A stretch of DNA of 44,079 nucleotides from Profundicola sp964553105 (GCA_964553105.1 CAZKJO010000016.1:1-44079); one strand, 5' to 3'; positions 1 to 8,776 are shown, numbered from the stretch's first letter. Notes: generated by a model from the sequence alone, not told the origin. Numbers and translations are program-made.

Positions 1-5
1 CCACC

Positions 6-25
6 ATCCCGATAGAAATCGGAAT
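6..25. repeat. Imperfect intergenic palindrome
   Basis: Two 8-base arms, ATCCCGAT and ATCGGAAT, flank the loop AGAA. Seven of eight pairs match (C8/A23 does not). No T-run follows on either strand, so it is not a standard intrinsic terminator, although it lies just downstream of the tRNA-Asn gene. It resembles the CCCGAT...ATCGGG palindromes I recall as common between genes in flavobacterial genomes. Only one copy was noticed in this window, so calling it a dispersed repeat is inference. Confidence 0.4.
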
Positions 26-44
26 AAGTGGCTGTGCTTAAATG

Positions 45-118
45 CTCCCCCTCTTGGGCTCGAACCAAGGACCCTCTGATTAACAGTCAGATGCTCTAAC
101 CAGCTGAGCTAAGGAGGA
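45..118 (-). tRNA. tRNA-Asn (anticodon GTT)
   Basis: The minus strand folds as a complete 74-nt cloverleaf. The acceptor arm TCCTCCT pairs with AGGGGGA with one G-U. The D arm reads AGCTCAGCTGGTTAGAGC, the anticodon stem TCTGA/TCAGA encloses the loop CTGTTAA (anticodon GTT), and the T arm contains TTCGAGC. The discriminator base is G. The 3' CCA is not encoded (the next bases are CAT), so it must be added after transcription. It lies about 100 bases downstream of the tRNA-Pro gene on the same strand, and the two may be co-transcribed. Confidence 0.97.
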
Positions 119-221
119 ATGCTGTAAAAGCGGATGCAAATATAAATTAAGTTTTTATAATTGCAAAAATATTTTCAAACTTTTTTAAATTATTTTTCCC
201 TTCTTCAAAAAAACTACTCCG

Positions 222-295
222 TCGGGATGACTGGATTCGAACCAGCGACCACACGCACCCCATGCGTGTACGCTACCAGACTGCGCCACATCCCG
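222..295 (-). tRNA. tRNA-Pro (anticodon GGG)
   Basis: This is a 74-nt cloverleaf on the minus strand. The acceptor CGGGATG pairs with CATCCCG, the anticodon stem CACGC/GCGTG encloses the loop ATGGGGT (anticodon GGG), and the T arm contains GTTCGAATC. The discriminator is A and no CCA is encoded. A GGG tRNA-Pro reads CCC and CCU codons. A TAATTTTG box on the minus strand at 308-315, about 12 bases upstream of the 5' end, resembles the -10-like element of Bacteroidota promoters, but no matching upstream TTG was found at the usual spacing. Confidence 0.97.
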
Positions 296-355
296 AATTG
301 GCGAGCCCAAAATTAAAACTTATTTTCAATTTTTAAAAATAATGTTTGAAAAATT

Positions 356-802
356 TTAGACTTTTTCTTCTAAATCTTCAGTATCAACATCTTGCTTTCG
401 TCGTGGCATTAGAAAATAATAGATCGCCGTCAACATATATCCTATCCAAATCAAATAAGCACCAAAATGAAACTTAGTTTTTAGTATTCGATGGCTAAAT
501 TCTTCATTGAAATCATATATCGTATACCCCAATCCTATACATGCCAATAGAAAAATAATAAAACATATCCATTGACGCATTTTCTTATCGAGCGTACGAT
601 AAACTATATGCAAAATCAAAATGACAAATAATTGAGATGCAAATATATAAGCTCCGCTCTGTAAAGGTGATTTAAGGAACGTATAGCTTTTATTAAATAA
701 ACTAATGCCTAACTTCCCAATCCAAGACATTTGAGCTAATAGCAGCGCAGAAATAGTTGAAAGCAGAAGTTGAATGAAAGCAATATTCAGAAAAGTTCTC
801 AT
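356..802 (-). CDS. Hypothetical four-helix membrane protein
   Basis: A 148-residue protein I do not recognise. Hydrophobic segments at roughly residues 4-25, 48-70, 77-98 and 111-134 suggest four transmembrane helices. Short charged loops separate them (RTLDKKMRQ, NEEFSHR), and the C-terminal tail PRRKQDVDTEDLEEKV is charged. The ATG at 802 lies 4 bases after the stop codon of the upstream ABC permease gene, so the two are very probably co-transcribed and perhaps translationally coupled. It is too small and lacks the EAA loop needed for a second permease subunit. A role linked to the transporter is only a guess from position. Confidence 0.7.
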   Translation of the reverse strand: MRTFLNIAFIQLLLSTISALLLAQMSWIGKLGISLFNKSYTFLKSPLQSGAYIFASQLFVILILHIVYRTLDKKMRQWICFIIFLLACIGLGYTIYDFNEEFSHRILKTKFHFGAYLIWIGYMLTAIYYFLMPRRKQDVDTEDLEEKV

Positions 803-806
803 AAGT

Positions 807-1907
807 TTAAGCTTTTATATCCATTGCATCGCGCAGTTGGTTTCCAAAAACGTTGAAAGCCATTACCAGCAACAAAATCAATAAACCAGGAAGAATAGCT
901 AAATGTTGTTTTCCTAAAATAATATGGGCATAATGCTCTTTAATAATGTTTCCCCAACTCGGCGTCGGTGGTTGAGCTCCAATTCCTAGAAAACTTAAAC
1001 CACTTTCAATTAAGATGGCTGCAGCAAAATTGGCAGCCGAAATCACTATTACTGGCGCTAAAATATTGGGTAATATCTGCTTAAAAATAATTCTTGCATC
1101 ACTCATTCCTAAGGCTCGAGCGGCTTCAACAAACTCCATCTCACGATAACTCAAAAACTGCCCACGAACAACACGTGCTACTTCTACCCACATGGTTAAA
1201 CCTACGGCAATGAAAATTTGCCAAAATCCTTTACCAATGGCTAAGGTGATGGCCATAACTAACAATAAGGTAGGAATCGACCATACAACGTTAATCAACC
1301 ACATGATAACATTATCTATCTTTCCGCGGTAATATCCTCCCAAAGCACCTATAACTATACCAACAAGCAATGAAATAGATACAGCAATAAAGCCAACAAA
1401 GAAAGAAATTCGAGTTCCGACCAATAATCTAGAATAGAAATCACGGCCGAAACTGTCGGTACCTAACCAAAAGGTCTTGGTATAGATAAAGTCCTTCTCT
1501 ATTTGGTGGCCTTCTTGATAAGTAGACAATGGGATTGACTTTTTTTCTGCGACTAAACCATCTCCTGAAAAAGGAATATAAACGATCGCATCATTCGTCA
1601 ATTCATAATCAACGATAGGAATTTCCTCAAAATCTTGTTCTCTACCAAAGAAAAAGTCGCTGAAAGATGTCCCACTATTATAATCCGGAAGAGGCTTTTT
1701 GAGCATTAATTGCTTATATCCAATCGGTTTATACTTTAAAGACACCTGTTGCAAGGCTGCATTTTTAGTATCATCTGTAGACAGTGCATAGGCGAAAACA
1801 CTCACAAAAGCCGCCAAGAAAATAATAAATAGACAAGCTAATGCTAGCGGATTTCTTTTTAGCTTTTGAATTGTAATTTGAGTCAGAGATTCACCTCTTT
1901 GTACCAT
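807..1907 (-). CDS. Peptide/nickel-type ABC transporter permease, DppC/OppC family
   Basis: This 366-residue inner-membrane permease belongs to the DppC/OppC group. It has a first helix near residues 21-42, the diagnostic LGTDSFGRD motif at 148-156, and a helical core from about 167 to the C-terminus. The cytoplasmic EAA loop starting EAARALGMSD at 261 docks on the ATPase. The periplasmic stretch between helix 1 and the LGTD motif is about 105 residues, longer than I recall for the E. coli proteins. It carries ends of transport substrates, usually oligopeptides, across the inner membrane with a DppB-type partner, an ATPase and a binding protein. None of these partners is in the window. It lies 42 bases downstream of prc on the same strand and may share its transcript. 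The substrate is unknown. Confidence 0.92.
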   Translation of the reverse strand: MVQRGESLTQITIQKLKRNPLALACLFIIFLAAFVSVFAYALSTDDTKNAALQQVSLKYKPIGYKQLMLKKPLPDYNSGTSFSDFFFGREQDFEEIPIVDYELTNDAIVYIPFSGDGLVAEKKSIPLSTYQEGHQIEKDFIYTKTFWLGTDSFGRDFYSRLLVGTRISFFVGFIAVSISLLVGIVIGALGGYYRGKIDNVIMWLINVVWSIPTLLLVMAITLAIGKGFWQIFIAVGLTMWVEVARVVRGQFLSYREMEFVEAARALGMSDARIIFKQILPNILAPVIVISAANFAAAILIESGLSFLGIGAQPPTPSWGNIIKEHYAHIILGKQHLAILPGLLILLLVMAFNVFGNQLRDAMDIKA

Positions 1908-1949
1908 GTAGTAGCCTTAAATAATTGCTTAAAATACTTAAAAAAATAA

Positions 1950-4073
1950 TTAACGCATATCTCTTAAGACATTAATAGACTCCTCTAAGTATAAATCTTT
2001 TTCAAGGTTTTTGTGCCATTCTTTTCTACGCTCTTTTAGGATGGTATCATTCTTAATTAAGGCTTGCTCATAAATTGGCGAATTTAATTTTAAACCATTT
2101 TTATACTTAGATAACTCTTCAAACTTTTTAGACTCAGCTTCTCTCTTATCATACTCGGCTCTAAATTTATTATAGTTTAAATAAATAGTCTTTTCATCGT
2201 CCATTTTTTTAGCATAACGTGCATATTCATCTACCAGTTGGACTTGTGGAAGTTGTGCGATCCTAGCTTTACTTTTTTCAACAACTGCTTTCTTATCCCA
2301 TGGCGTTGGCCACTTATCATAGCTAAGTGAACCAATCTGATCCCAAGGTAATGCGGCGTCTCTAGATCCTTCAGAAATGTCCATATAAGAATATCTATCT
2401 GGAATCACTATGTCTGATGCAACACCCTCTAATTGGGTTGAACCACCATTAATTCTATAAAACTTCTGGATGGTAAATTTCAACATTCCATACTCCTCGT
2501 TGGAATTCATAAACCAACTTAACGGGCGAACTGTCTGAACCGTTCCTTTACCATAAGTTTTTTCGCTACCTAAGATGATTGCTCTATCATAATCCTGTAA
2601 AGCTGCAGCTAAAATTTCTGATGCCGAAGCCGAAAGCTCATTAACTAAAACAACCATCGGTCCATCCCAAACTACATCTGAACCTTTGTCGTCATATACT
2701 TTCTTGTTTCCATCACTACGCATTACTTGCACAACTGGACCTTGATTGATGAAATGACCGGCAATTTCAACACACTCTGATAAGTCTCCACCTCCGTTAT
2801 TTCTAACATCGAAAACCAATCCTTTAATATTACTTTTCTTTAATTCTTCAATCTCACGAGCAACATCATCTGAAGCATCATGGCCTTTTCCATCATAATT
2901 TAAATAGAAAGATGGTAAGTAAATAACGCCGTAGTTATCTCCCTTATCGTCTTGAACAACTGCTCCACGAGCAAATGTTTCTTCTAACTCGACAATATCT
3001 CTAACAATTTTAATCTCTTTAAATGATCCATCCTTCTTCTGAACGGTAAGCGTAACGGTAGTTCCTTTTTCTCCTCTAATCAAGCGAATGGCGTCTTCTA
3101 ACAACATTCCAACCACACTTACGGCTTCTTTGTCTCCTTGCGCAACTTTGCTAATTTTATCTTCAACCTCCAAGTCACCTTGTTTCCAAGCCGGACCACC
3201 AATGACCAAACTCTTAATTGTTGGATATCCTTTTTCGTCGGCAAGTGTAGCTCCAATACCTTCTAATTGCCCCGACATACTCAACTCAAAATCTTCATTT
3301 TCTTTAGGTGAGAAATAATTGGTGTGTGGATCGAATTCTTCGGTGAATGAATTTACATAAATAGATAACCAATCCCCTTTCTTTCTTTTCTGGAATCGAC
3401 GAAAGAACTCAGACATATCATCACTTACCTTTTTTCTAGCTTCTACTTCTAACTGCACAAAACTCTTACCCCTCGGGTCAAACTCATCTTTATCTAACCC
3501 AATAGAATCTTTTTTAGCCCAAGCTTCTTCATTCTTAGCAGATTCTTCCATAATCACGATCTCCTGAAGAATGCTATATTTCAATCTATCTTGCCATTTC
3601 TTCTCCCATTCTGCTTGGGTTTTGGTGTATGTGGATTCTTCAGAATCAAATATTATGTAATTATCCGTGTTATAGTCTAGTGGTTTCTTCAAGCTTTCTT
3701 TGGTTAAGTTCTTCAACTCTTCCATGCGGTTATAAAGTGTATCAATCGATTGATGATAGAAAGTTAAATCTTCATTATTAAAGAAATCATCCATCTTATT
3801 TTTATACTTAGAGAAATTCTTCATATCATCTCCTTTGAAATAAGTTTTATACGGATCTAATTTCTGCAAATACCCATCAAAAACTCGTTGCGAAAACTCA
3901 TCATTCACTTCCTGTGGCGAATAATGTAGATAGGAAAGGGTTCTTCTTACATTCTTAATAATTTCTTTAGTCTTAGAATCATCTCCCAATTGTAATGGGG
4001 AACAATAGCAAAAAACTAAAAACGACATGGATAAGATCGCTAGAAGTATATAGGTTTTTCTTAAATATTGCAT
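1950..4073 (-). CDS. prc: Tail-specific periplasmic protease Prc/Tsp (peptidase S41)
   Basis: This 707-residue C-terminal processing protease probably acts in the periplasm, cleaving proteins from their C-terminal ends. A hydrophobic N-terminal signal (residues 7-24) is followed by a helical N-domain (about 35-235), a PDZ domain (about 260-345) and the S41 catalytic core. By alignment with E. coli Tsp the catalytic Ser is S483 in SASASE, with K509 in TYGKGTVQ and D494 in QDYDRA. The RNNGGGDLSE stretch near 424-433 is also typical. A charged C-terminal extension (about 590-707) matches the DUF3340-type tail of this group. The length is normal for Bacteroidota Prc. The signal contains FCYC but no convincing lipobox. 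The gene is divergent from surE across about 108 bases. Confidence 0.95.
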   Translation of the reverse strand: MQYLRKTYILLAILSMSFLVFCYCSPLQLGDDSKTKEIIKNVRRTLSYLHYSPQEVNDEFSQRVFDGYLQKLDPYKTYFKGDDMKNFSKYKNKMDDFFNNEDLTFYHQSIDTLYNRMEELKNLTKESLKKPLDYNTDNYIIFDSEESTYTKTQAEWEKKWQDRLKYSILQEIVIMEESAKNEEAWAKKDSIGLDKDEFDPRGKSFVQLEVEARKKVSDDMSEFFRRFQKRKKGDWLSIYVNSFTEEFDPHTNYFSPKENEDFELSMSGQLEGIGATLADEKGYPTIKSLVIGGPAWKQGDLEVEDKISKVAQGDKEAVSVVGMLLEDAIRLIRGEKGTTVTLTVQKKDGSFKEIKIVRDIVELEETFARGAVVQDDKGDNYGVIYLPSFYLNYDGKGHDASDDVAREIEELKKSNIKGLVFDVRNNGGGDLSECVEIAGHFINQGPVVQVMRSDGNKKVYDDKGSDVVWDGPMVVLVNELSASASEILAAALQDYDRAIILGSEKTYGKGTVQTVRPLSWFMNSNEEYGMLKFTIQKFYRINGGSTQLEGVASDIVIPDRYSYMDISEGSRDAALPWDQIGSLSYDKWPTPWDKKAVVEKSKARIAQLPQVQLVDEYARYAKKMDDEKTIYLNYNKFRAEYDKREAESKKFEELSKYKNGLKLNSPIYEQALIKNDTILKERRKEWHKNLEKDLYLEESINVLRDMR

Positions 4074-4181
4074 TGTAGGTTATAAATTTTGTTAAGAAAT
4101 AATCAATTCCTAAGCCAAAAAAGGCTAAAACTGATTAATTGGTTACATTTGAACAATAATACACAAATATAATTTCTTTTT

Positions 4182-4967
4182 ATGGAAAAACCATTGATAC
4201 TAATTACGAACGATGACGGAATCACAGCTCCTGGCATACGAGCCCTAATAGATATGGTAAAATCAATCGGCGATGTAGATGTTTATGTTGTTGCTCCAGA
4301 TAGCCCACAAAGCGCAATGGGACATGCCATTACCATTAATTCTACACTTCATATAGAAGAAATAAAAGGTGGTGCTGTACAAGAATGGTCTTGCAGTGGA
4401 ACGCCCGTAGATTCAGTAAAAATCGCAGTTGATAGAATTTTACCAAGAAAACCTGATTTATGTGTTTCTGGTATTAATCATGGTTCCAACTCATCGATTA
4501 ATGTTATATATTCTGGAACTATGTCAGCAGCAGTTGAAGCTGGAATCGAAGGAATTCCTGCCATAGGCTTCTCCTTATCAGATTTTTCTTATCACGCTGA
4601 CTTTAAGGCTGGAGAAAAATTCATTAAAAAAATCATCCTTGAAACCCTTGAGAATGGATTACCTGATGGAGTGGTTTTAAATGTTAATATCCCAAAATTA
4701 CCAGAAGAAGAGTTAAAAGGAATTAGAATCTGTAGACAAGCGCGCGCAAAGTGGGACGAAAGTTTTGAGGAAAGAGTAGACCCTAGAGGTAGAAAATATT
4801 ATTGGCTAACCGGTAACTTCATTAATATGGACAGAGGCAAAGACACAGATGAATGGGCTTTGGCCAATGGATATATTTCTGTTGTTCCTGTTCAATTTGA
4901 TATGACAGCTCATCAGTTTATGCCGAATCTCAATACTTGGGATTTAAATGGTTTTAATGGTGAATAA
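4182..4967 (+). CDS. surE: 5'/3'-nucleotidase SurE
   Basis: This 261-residue SurE-family phosphatase hydrolyses nucleoside monophosphates and, in some species, short polyphosphate. Seen directly are the N-terminal metal-binding TNDDG (D11, D12), APDSPQSAMGHAITI with the metal-ligand serine, SGTPVDSVK, SGINHGSN with the conserved asparagine, and YSGTMSAAVEA. These are all the signature blocks of the family, in order and at usual spacing. The length is normal. ATG at 4182 is the only sensible start because the catalytic core begins five residues later. It is a single-gene unit: divergent from prc, convergent with the Nudix gene, and ended by a hairpin at 4976-5014. Confidence 0.97.
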   Translation: MEKPLILITNDDGITAPGIRALIDMVKSIGDVDVYVVAPDSPQSAMGHAITINSTLHIEEIKGGAVQEWSCSGTPVDSVKIAVDRILPRKPDLCVSGINHGSNSSINVIYSGTMSAAVEAGIEGIPAIGFSLSDFSYHADFKAGEKFIKKIILETLENGLPDGVVLNVNIPKLPEEELKGIRICRQARAKWDESFEERVDPRGRKYYWLTGNFINMDRGKDTDEWALANGYISVVPVQFDMTAHQFMPNLNTWDLNGFNGE

Positions 4968-4975
4968 ATTTTCAT

Positions 4976-5014
4976 AAACTAAAAGGCCTTGAATTCTCAA
5001 GGTCTTTTTAGTTT
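4976..5014. terminator. Bidirectional terminator between surE and the Nudix gene
   Basis: A long A/T-flanked hairpin: AAACTAAAAGGCCTTGA pairs with TCAAGGTCTTTTTAGTTT around a 4-base loop, with one bulge and one G-T pair. A-runs and T-runs flank the GC-rich centre on both sides, so it can act for both convergent genes. Confidence 0.75.
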
Positions 5015-5028
5015 ATATTTAATTCTTT

Positions 5029-5544
5029 CTACTTCAGTATGTATTTTTTAACCACCGCCTTCATAGAATCAAAACCTATTTCTTCCATATCGATTTCATC
5101 CTTAGATAACCATTTTGCTTCTTGAATTTCAGATTTTTCTAAATTAATTTTTTGATCATCCTTTAGTTCAATTTCAAAAATAATATCTAAAGTTCTATAT
5201 AAAATATCTCTGAATTTATAATCATTAGGCTCGGTATCCAATAATTCCAAATCCTCCATCTCAATATCGATATCCAATTCTTCTTTCAACTCTCTCTTTG
5301 CAGCAAATTGAGCCGATTCTTTTGGATCAACAAATCCACCTGGAAAGTCTAATTTTCCTTTTTTAGGCTCATTATTTCTTAGCGTAAATAAAACTTTATT
5401 ATCTCTGCGCATAATCACCATTACGGCCGCAGCACAATTATGATAATATACAAAACCACAATTTAAACATTCAAACCGATGATGATTCTCGAACTTGTGA
5501 TTAGATGAACCACATTTTGGACAAAATTGAAAGAATTTAGGCAT
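5029..5544 (-). CDS. Nudix hydrolase with N-terminal zinc ribbon
   Basis: A 171-residue Nudix pyrophosphohydrolase. The N-terminus forms a four-cysteine zinc ribbon (C8, C11, C26, C29: CPKC...CLNC). The Nudix box runs from G70 to about residue 92 with G-x5-E76-x7-R84-E85-L-x-E88-E89, so the metal-binding glutamates are intact. The glycine that usually follows the EE pair is Asp here. Such enzymes hydrolyse nucleoside diphosphates linked to another group. A zinc ribbon occurs in NudC-type NADH pyrophosphatases, but the NudC SQPWPFPxS signature is absent and the protein is shorter, so the substrate is open. It starts 20 bases after the serine hydrolase gene and is probably the last gene of a pheS-led transcript. 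Confidence 0.93.
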   Translation of the reverse strand: MPKFFQFCPKCGSSNHKFENHHRFECLNCGFVYYHNCAAAVMVIMRRDNKVLFTLRNNEPKKGKLDFPGGFVDPKESAQFAAKRELKEELDIDIEMEDLELLDTEPNDYKFRDILYRTLDIIFEIELKDDQKINLEKSEIQEAKWLSKDEIDMEEIGFDSMKAVVKKYILK

Positions 5545-5564
5545 AGCTTTATCTGTTTACAGGA

Positions 5565-6932
5565 TTAATTATTGGTTGAAAAACTAACTACTTTTGCGCT
5601 ATCTTTTTGAGCATTCTTTTTCTTAGAAGAGCTTTTAGTTGGGGATTCTAAATTCAAATTTTCACTAACAACACCCTTATCTAGTTTAGGCATTAGACTA
5701 TCTGAAGCTATTTTAAGTGTATCCTGCTTTACTATTCTATCCTCTAGCTCCATGGTAATAGGATAATCACCTAATAAACCTATCAATGAAAATGAAGTAT
5801 AAACAGAACGAATTTGCTTATTTCCTAGCGCAATAATACTGATAGAATCATTTTCCCCTCTCACATAAGTTGTATAGTTTCCATGCCACCATCCATTGTG
5901 ATACCACAGCTTTTCACCTGTATCCCACTCCATTAACCTTATTCCAAGCCCATAATTCTTAACACCGGGTTTTTCGTAACTATAACCTTGCTTCATCAAT
6001 TTCTTTAGCTTCTCAGACAAAAACTTTTTAGCATACATCGCCTTGTCCATTTTAAATAAATCTCTTGGCGTTGAATAAATATTCTTGTCACCATAGATAT
6101 TATCTAAAAAATTGAAATCCCAACGTTTATTTCTCGAAGTATAAGATTGGCTAACTTTTGCAGAGTCCTTAATATTAAAAACAAAAGTATGATCCATTTT
6201 CAAAGGATCGAAAACGATGTATTTCATCGCCTCGGGATAAGTTAAACCAGTAACTTTCTCAATAATTAAAGCCAATAAAGCATAGTTGGTATTACTATAA
6301 TTAAAAGTGGTATTAGGTGATGAATACGGCTTTGAAATCCCTTGCACCAAAGCTTCTAAAACATTATCATTTGTTTGGATGTTGTTCGTATTCCAGTACT
6401 TATCATCGTGCTCGAAATAAGCATAGTTTGGCAATCCGCTTCTATGATTCAATAAATCTCTGACTGTTACATTTTTATAAGGAAATGCCGAGTAGAAATT
6501 AGAAACTAATTGATCTAATTTAAGCCTATCCTCTTCTACCAGCTTCAAAACCGCCAGCGCAGTTAAAACTTTAGAAATAGAAGCAATATGAATTGGTGTA
6601 TCTGCGGTTAATGCTTCTTCAGTTTCAAAATTGGCAAATCCTCTATATTTTTCGAAAATTATTTTTCCATTTTTGGCTACTAATAGTCCACCACTGACCT
6701 GGTTGTATTCCCAATAATTCTCATAAAAATCTTGAACATAACTGCGTTTCTTGTTAAGTTCAGATTTATCGAGTTTTATCCCTTTAAAAGTTTCGTCGTA
6801 ATCTATATATGGATAATGTGGAAGATTTAAGGTATCTCTATGCTCAAACTCAGCTTCAGCAACTGACTCTCTATTCTTTTGACAGCCAACGGCCATCAAA
6901 ATACTTAAACCTAATAGAATCCAACTTTTCAT
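5565..6932 (-). CDS. Serine hydrolase lipoprotein, beta-lactamase (class C-like) family
   Basis: A 455-residue member of the beta-lactamase/DD-peptidase-like serine hydrolase family. The signal peptide ends in AVGC (C17), so it is predicted to be a lipoprotein. The catalytic tetrad S118-I-S-K121 (HIASISKVL) and the YSN triad (Y212-N214) are intact, and an HNGWWHGN block near 340 stands where the third (KTG-like, here HxG) motif is expected. The C-terminal ~50 residues are Ser/Lys-rich and low-complexity (SSSKKKNAQKD). Family members include esterases, D-aminopeptidases and penicillin-binding proteins, and the sequence alone does not show which. A true antibiotic-resistance enzyme is unlikely. 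It begins 6 bases after pheS. Confidence 0.9.
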   Translation of the reverse strand: MKSWILLGLSILMAVGCQKNRESVAEAEFEHRDTLNLPHYPYIDYDETFKGIKLDKSELNKKRSYVQDFYENYWEYNQVSGGLLVAKNGKIIFEKYRGFANFETEEALTADTPIHIASISKVLTALAVLKLVEEDRLKLDQLVSNFYSAFPYKNVTVRDLLNHRSGLPNYAYFEHDDKYWNTNNIQTNDNVLEALVQGISKPYSSPNTTFNYSNTNYALLALIIEKVTGLTYPEAMKYIVFDPLKMDHTFVFNIKDSAKVSQSYTSRNKRWDFNFLDNIYGDKNIYSTPRDLFKMDKAMYAKKFLSEKLKKLMKQGYSYEKPGVKNYGLGIRLMEWDTGEKLWYHNGWWHGNYTTYVRGENDSISIIALGNKQIRSVYTSFSLIGLLGDYPITMELEDRIVKQDTLKIASDSLMPKLDKGVVSENLNLESPTKSSSKKKNAQKDSAKVVSFSTNN

Positions 6933-6938
6933 ATAACA

Positions 6939-7961
6939 TTACCAACCAAATTCAGCCTCGAATTGCTCTAAGAAGCGTATATCGTTTTCAAAGTACAAAC
7001 GAATATCTCCAATTTGATATAACAACAGGGCAATACGCTCTATTCCCATTCCAAAGGCATATCCACTATATTCTTCTGGATCAATTCCAACATTATTAAG
7101 TACGTTAGGGTCTACCATTCCACAGCCCATAATTTCTAACCAACCTGTTCCTTTGGTGATTCGATAGTCTGTTTCAGTTTCAAGTCCCCAATAAACATCA
7201 ACTTCGGCACTTGGCTCAGTGAACGGGAAGTAAGATGGTCTTAGTCTAATTTTAGACTTACCGAATAATTCTGTTGTGAAGTATTGTAAAGTTTGTTTCA
7301 AATCCGCAAATGAAACATTTTTATCAACATACAATCCCTCGATTTGATGGAACATCGCGTGAGATCGAGATGAAATAGCTTCGTTTCTATAAACTCTACC
7401 CGGAGACAAGATTCGCATAGGCGGCTTGTGATTTTCCATAAATCGAATTTGTACCGACGATGTATGCGTTCTCAATAAGAAGTCTGGATCTTTTTCGATA
7501 AAGAAAGTATCCTGCATATCTCTTGCTGGGTGATACTCAGGAAGATTCAATGCTGTAAAATTATGCCAATCATCTTCTATTTCTGGTCCCTCTGAAAGCG
7601 CGAAACCAATTCTTTTGAAAATATCTACAATTCTATTCCTAACAACACTAATAGGATGGCGAGCACCCAACTCAATTGGCATCCCGGGACGAGTAAAATC
7701 CTCGAAAACACCTCCCTCATCTTGGGATTGCCCACTTGATTTTAAGGTCTCAATTTTTTCGGCAGCAGAAGTCTTAAGCGTATTTAAAGCCTGACCTACT
7801 TCTCTTTTTTGCTCATTGGGAACATCCTTAAATTTCGCGAATAGGTCATTTAGAATTCCTTTTTTACTTAAAAATTTAATTCTAAAATCTTCTATTAATT
7901 TAGAATCTGTTGCGTTGAACTCCTCTATTTCCTTTAGGTATTGTCGAATATCTTCAATCAT
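6939..7961 (-). CDS. pheS: Phenylalanine--tRNA ligase alpha subunit
   Basis: A 340-residue class II aminoacyl-tRNA synthetase subunit that charges tRNA-Phe together with PheT. It has the N-terminal coiled-coil tRNA-binding arm (about 1-85), then the catalytic core with the motif-2 region FHQIEGLY, the FTEPSAEVDV substrate block and motif 3 GYAFGMGIERIALL. An upstream TTG (7982) is in frame. I prefer the ATG at 7961 because GGAG lies just before it, PheS proteins usually begin at this point, and the TTG itself lies inside a promoter-like TATTTTTG box. pheT is not adjacent, which is common in this phylum. Confidence 0.97.
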   Translation of the reverse strand: MIEDIRQYLKEIEEFNATDSKLIEDFRIKFLSKKGILNDLFAKFKDVPNEQKREVGQALNTLKTSAAEKIETLKSSGQSQDEGGVFEDFTRPGMPIELGARHPISVVRNRIVDIFKRIGFALSEGPEIEDDWHNFTALNLPEYHPARDMQDTFFIEKDPDFLLRTHTSSVQIRFMENHKPPMRILSPGRVYRNEAISSRSHAMFHQIEGLYVDKNVSFADLKQTLQYFTTELFGKSKIRLRPSYFPFTEPSAEVDVYWGLETETDYRITKGTGWLEIMGCGMVDPNVLNNVGIDPEEYSGYAFGMGIERIALLLYQIGDIRLYFENDIRFLEQFEAEFGW

Positions 7962-7979
7962 AACTCCATCAATATTTTT

Positions 7980-7987
7980 CAAAAATA
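7980..7987 (-). promoter_or_regulatory. Promoter -7 element before pheS
   Basis: TATTTTTG on the minus strand matches the Bacteroidota -7 consensus TAnnTTTG, 18 bases before the chosen pheS ATG. No TTG lies at the usual 17-23 base spacing upstream, so only half of the promoter is recognisable. Confidence 0.4.
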
Positions 7988-8021
7988 CAATTTTAACGTG
8001 AATCGCTTAGTTAAGCTAAAC

Positions 8022-8051
8022 AAAAAAAGGCTGTTTTTTCAAACAGCCTTT
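8022..8051 (-). terminator. Intrinsic terminator of the YceI gene
   Basis: On the minus strand AAAGGCTGTTT and AAACAGCCTTT form a perfect 11-base-pair stem with a 4-base loop, followed by a run of T. It lies 23 bases after the stop codon of the YceI-type gene and before the pheS promoter, so it separates the two units. Confidence 0.9.
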
Positions 8052-8074
8052 ATATAAGTTTTATCGTAATTTAA

Positions 8075-8776
8075 TTACTCTGCTACTACTTCGTCTGCAG
8101 CATCAACCTCAACTACCTCAGCATCACCTTGGTTTGCTTTGATATTGACACGTAAAGTTACGTTATCTTTAATAACTGCACCTTTTGCAGGGTTAAATAC
8201 AATACCGAAATTTTTACGATCGATAGTAAACTCTTCTGAATCCATAGTGAAAGTTTCACCTTCTAAGCTAGTATTAGCTTTGAAAGTAATGTTTTTCTCG
8301 TCTTCTCTTAATTTTAAGTTACCACTAATTTCTGTATTATAATCTCCTTCGATTTTGTTAACAGCAGTAATTTTAAATGTAGCCGTAGGGTATTTCTCTA
8401 CGTCTAAGAAATCTGCACTTCTTAAGTGACCATCTAATTTAGCTTTATCTTCTGGAGACTCGTTCAAGTCCATAGATTCTAATGAAGCCGCGTCTATAAC
8501 GAATTCCCCTGAAACTAATTGACCATCTTCAATCCCTACAACACCTGATTGTAATTTAATCGTACCGTGGTGACCTTGCTCTTCAGTTTCTCCTTCGTAG
8601 ATTTTGAAAGCTCTCCAATTAACGTTTGACACTTCGGTGTCAACTGCCAAGTTAGCTGTAGTCTCAGATCCAACTGCTACCTCTTCAGCATCTTTTACTT
8701 CAACTGCCTCTTTTTTCTCACATGCTGTGAATGCTAATAAAGCAACAGCAGACAATCCTAAAAATACTTTTTTCAT
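8075..8776 (-). CDS. YceI-family lipoprotein
   Basis: A 233-residue protein with a lipoprotein signal (AFTAC, C19) followed by an acidic, Glu/Val-rich linker (about 20-45) and a YceI domain (about 48-215). YceI domains form a lipocalin-like barrel that binds isoprenoid or other lipid chains in the cell envelope. Recognisable blocks are the opening DTEVSNVNWRAFKIYEG, LRSADFLDVEKYPTATFK and the closing DNVTLRVNIKA. A short acidic tail (VVEVDAADEVVAE) follows the domain. Ligand and partner are unknown. It is a single-gene unit with its own promoter (8793-8820) and terminator (8022-8051). Confidence 0.93.
   Translation of the reverse strand: MKKVFLGLSAVALLAFTACEKKEAVEVKDAEEVAVGSETTANLAVDTEVSNVNWRAFKIYEGETEEQGHHGTIKLQSGVVGIEDGQLVSGEFVIDAASLESMDLNESPEDKAKLDGHLRSADFLDVEKYPTATFKITAVNKIEGDYNTEISGNLKLREDEKNITFKANTSLEGETFTMDSEEFTIDRKNFGIVFNPAKGAVIKDNVTLRVNIKANQGDAEVVEVDAADEVVAE

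Noticed and set aside
3088..3318. Plus-strand frame inside prc
   Set aside because: It is antisense to the PDZ and catalytic regions of a well-supported gene, and its composition is that of a shadow frame.
5565..6932. Possible antibiotic-resistance beta-lactamase
   Set aside because: The SxxK and YxN motifs only place it in the broad serine hydrolase family. The sequence and context give no support for hydrolysis of beta-lactam drugs.
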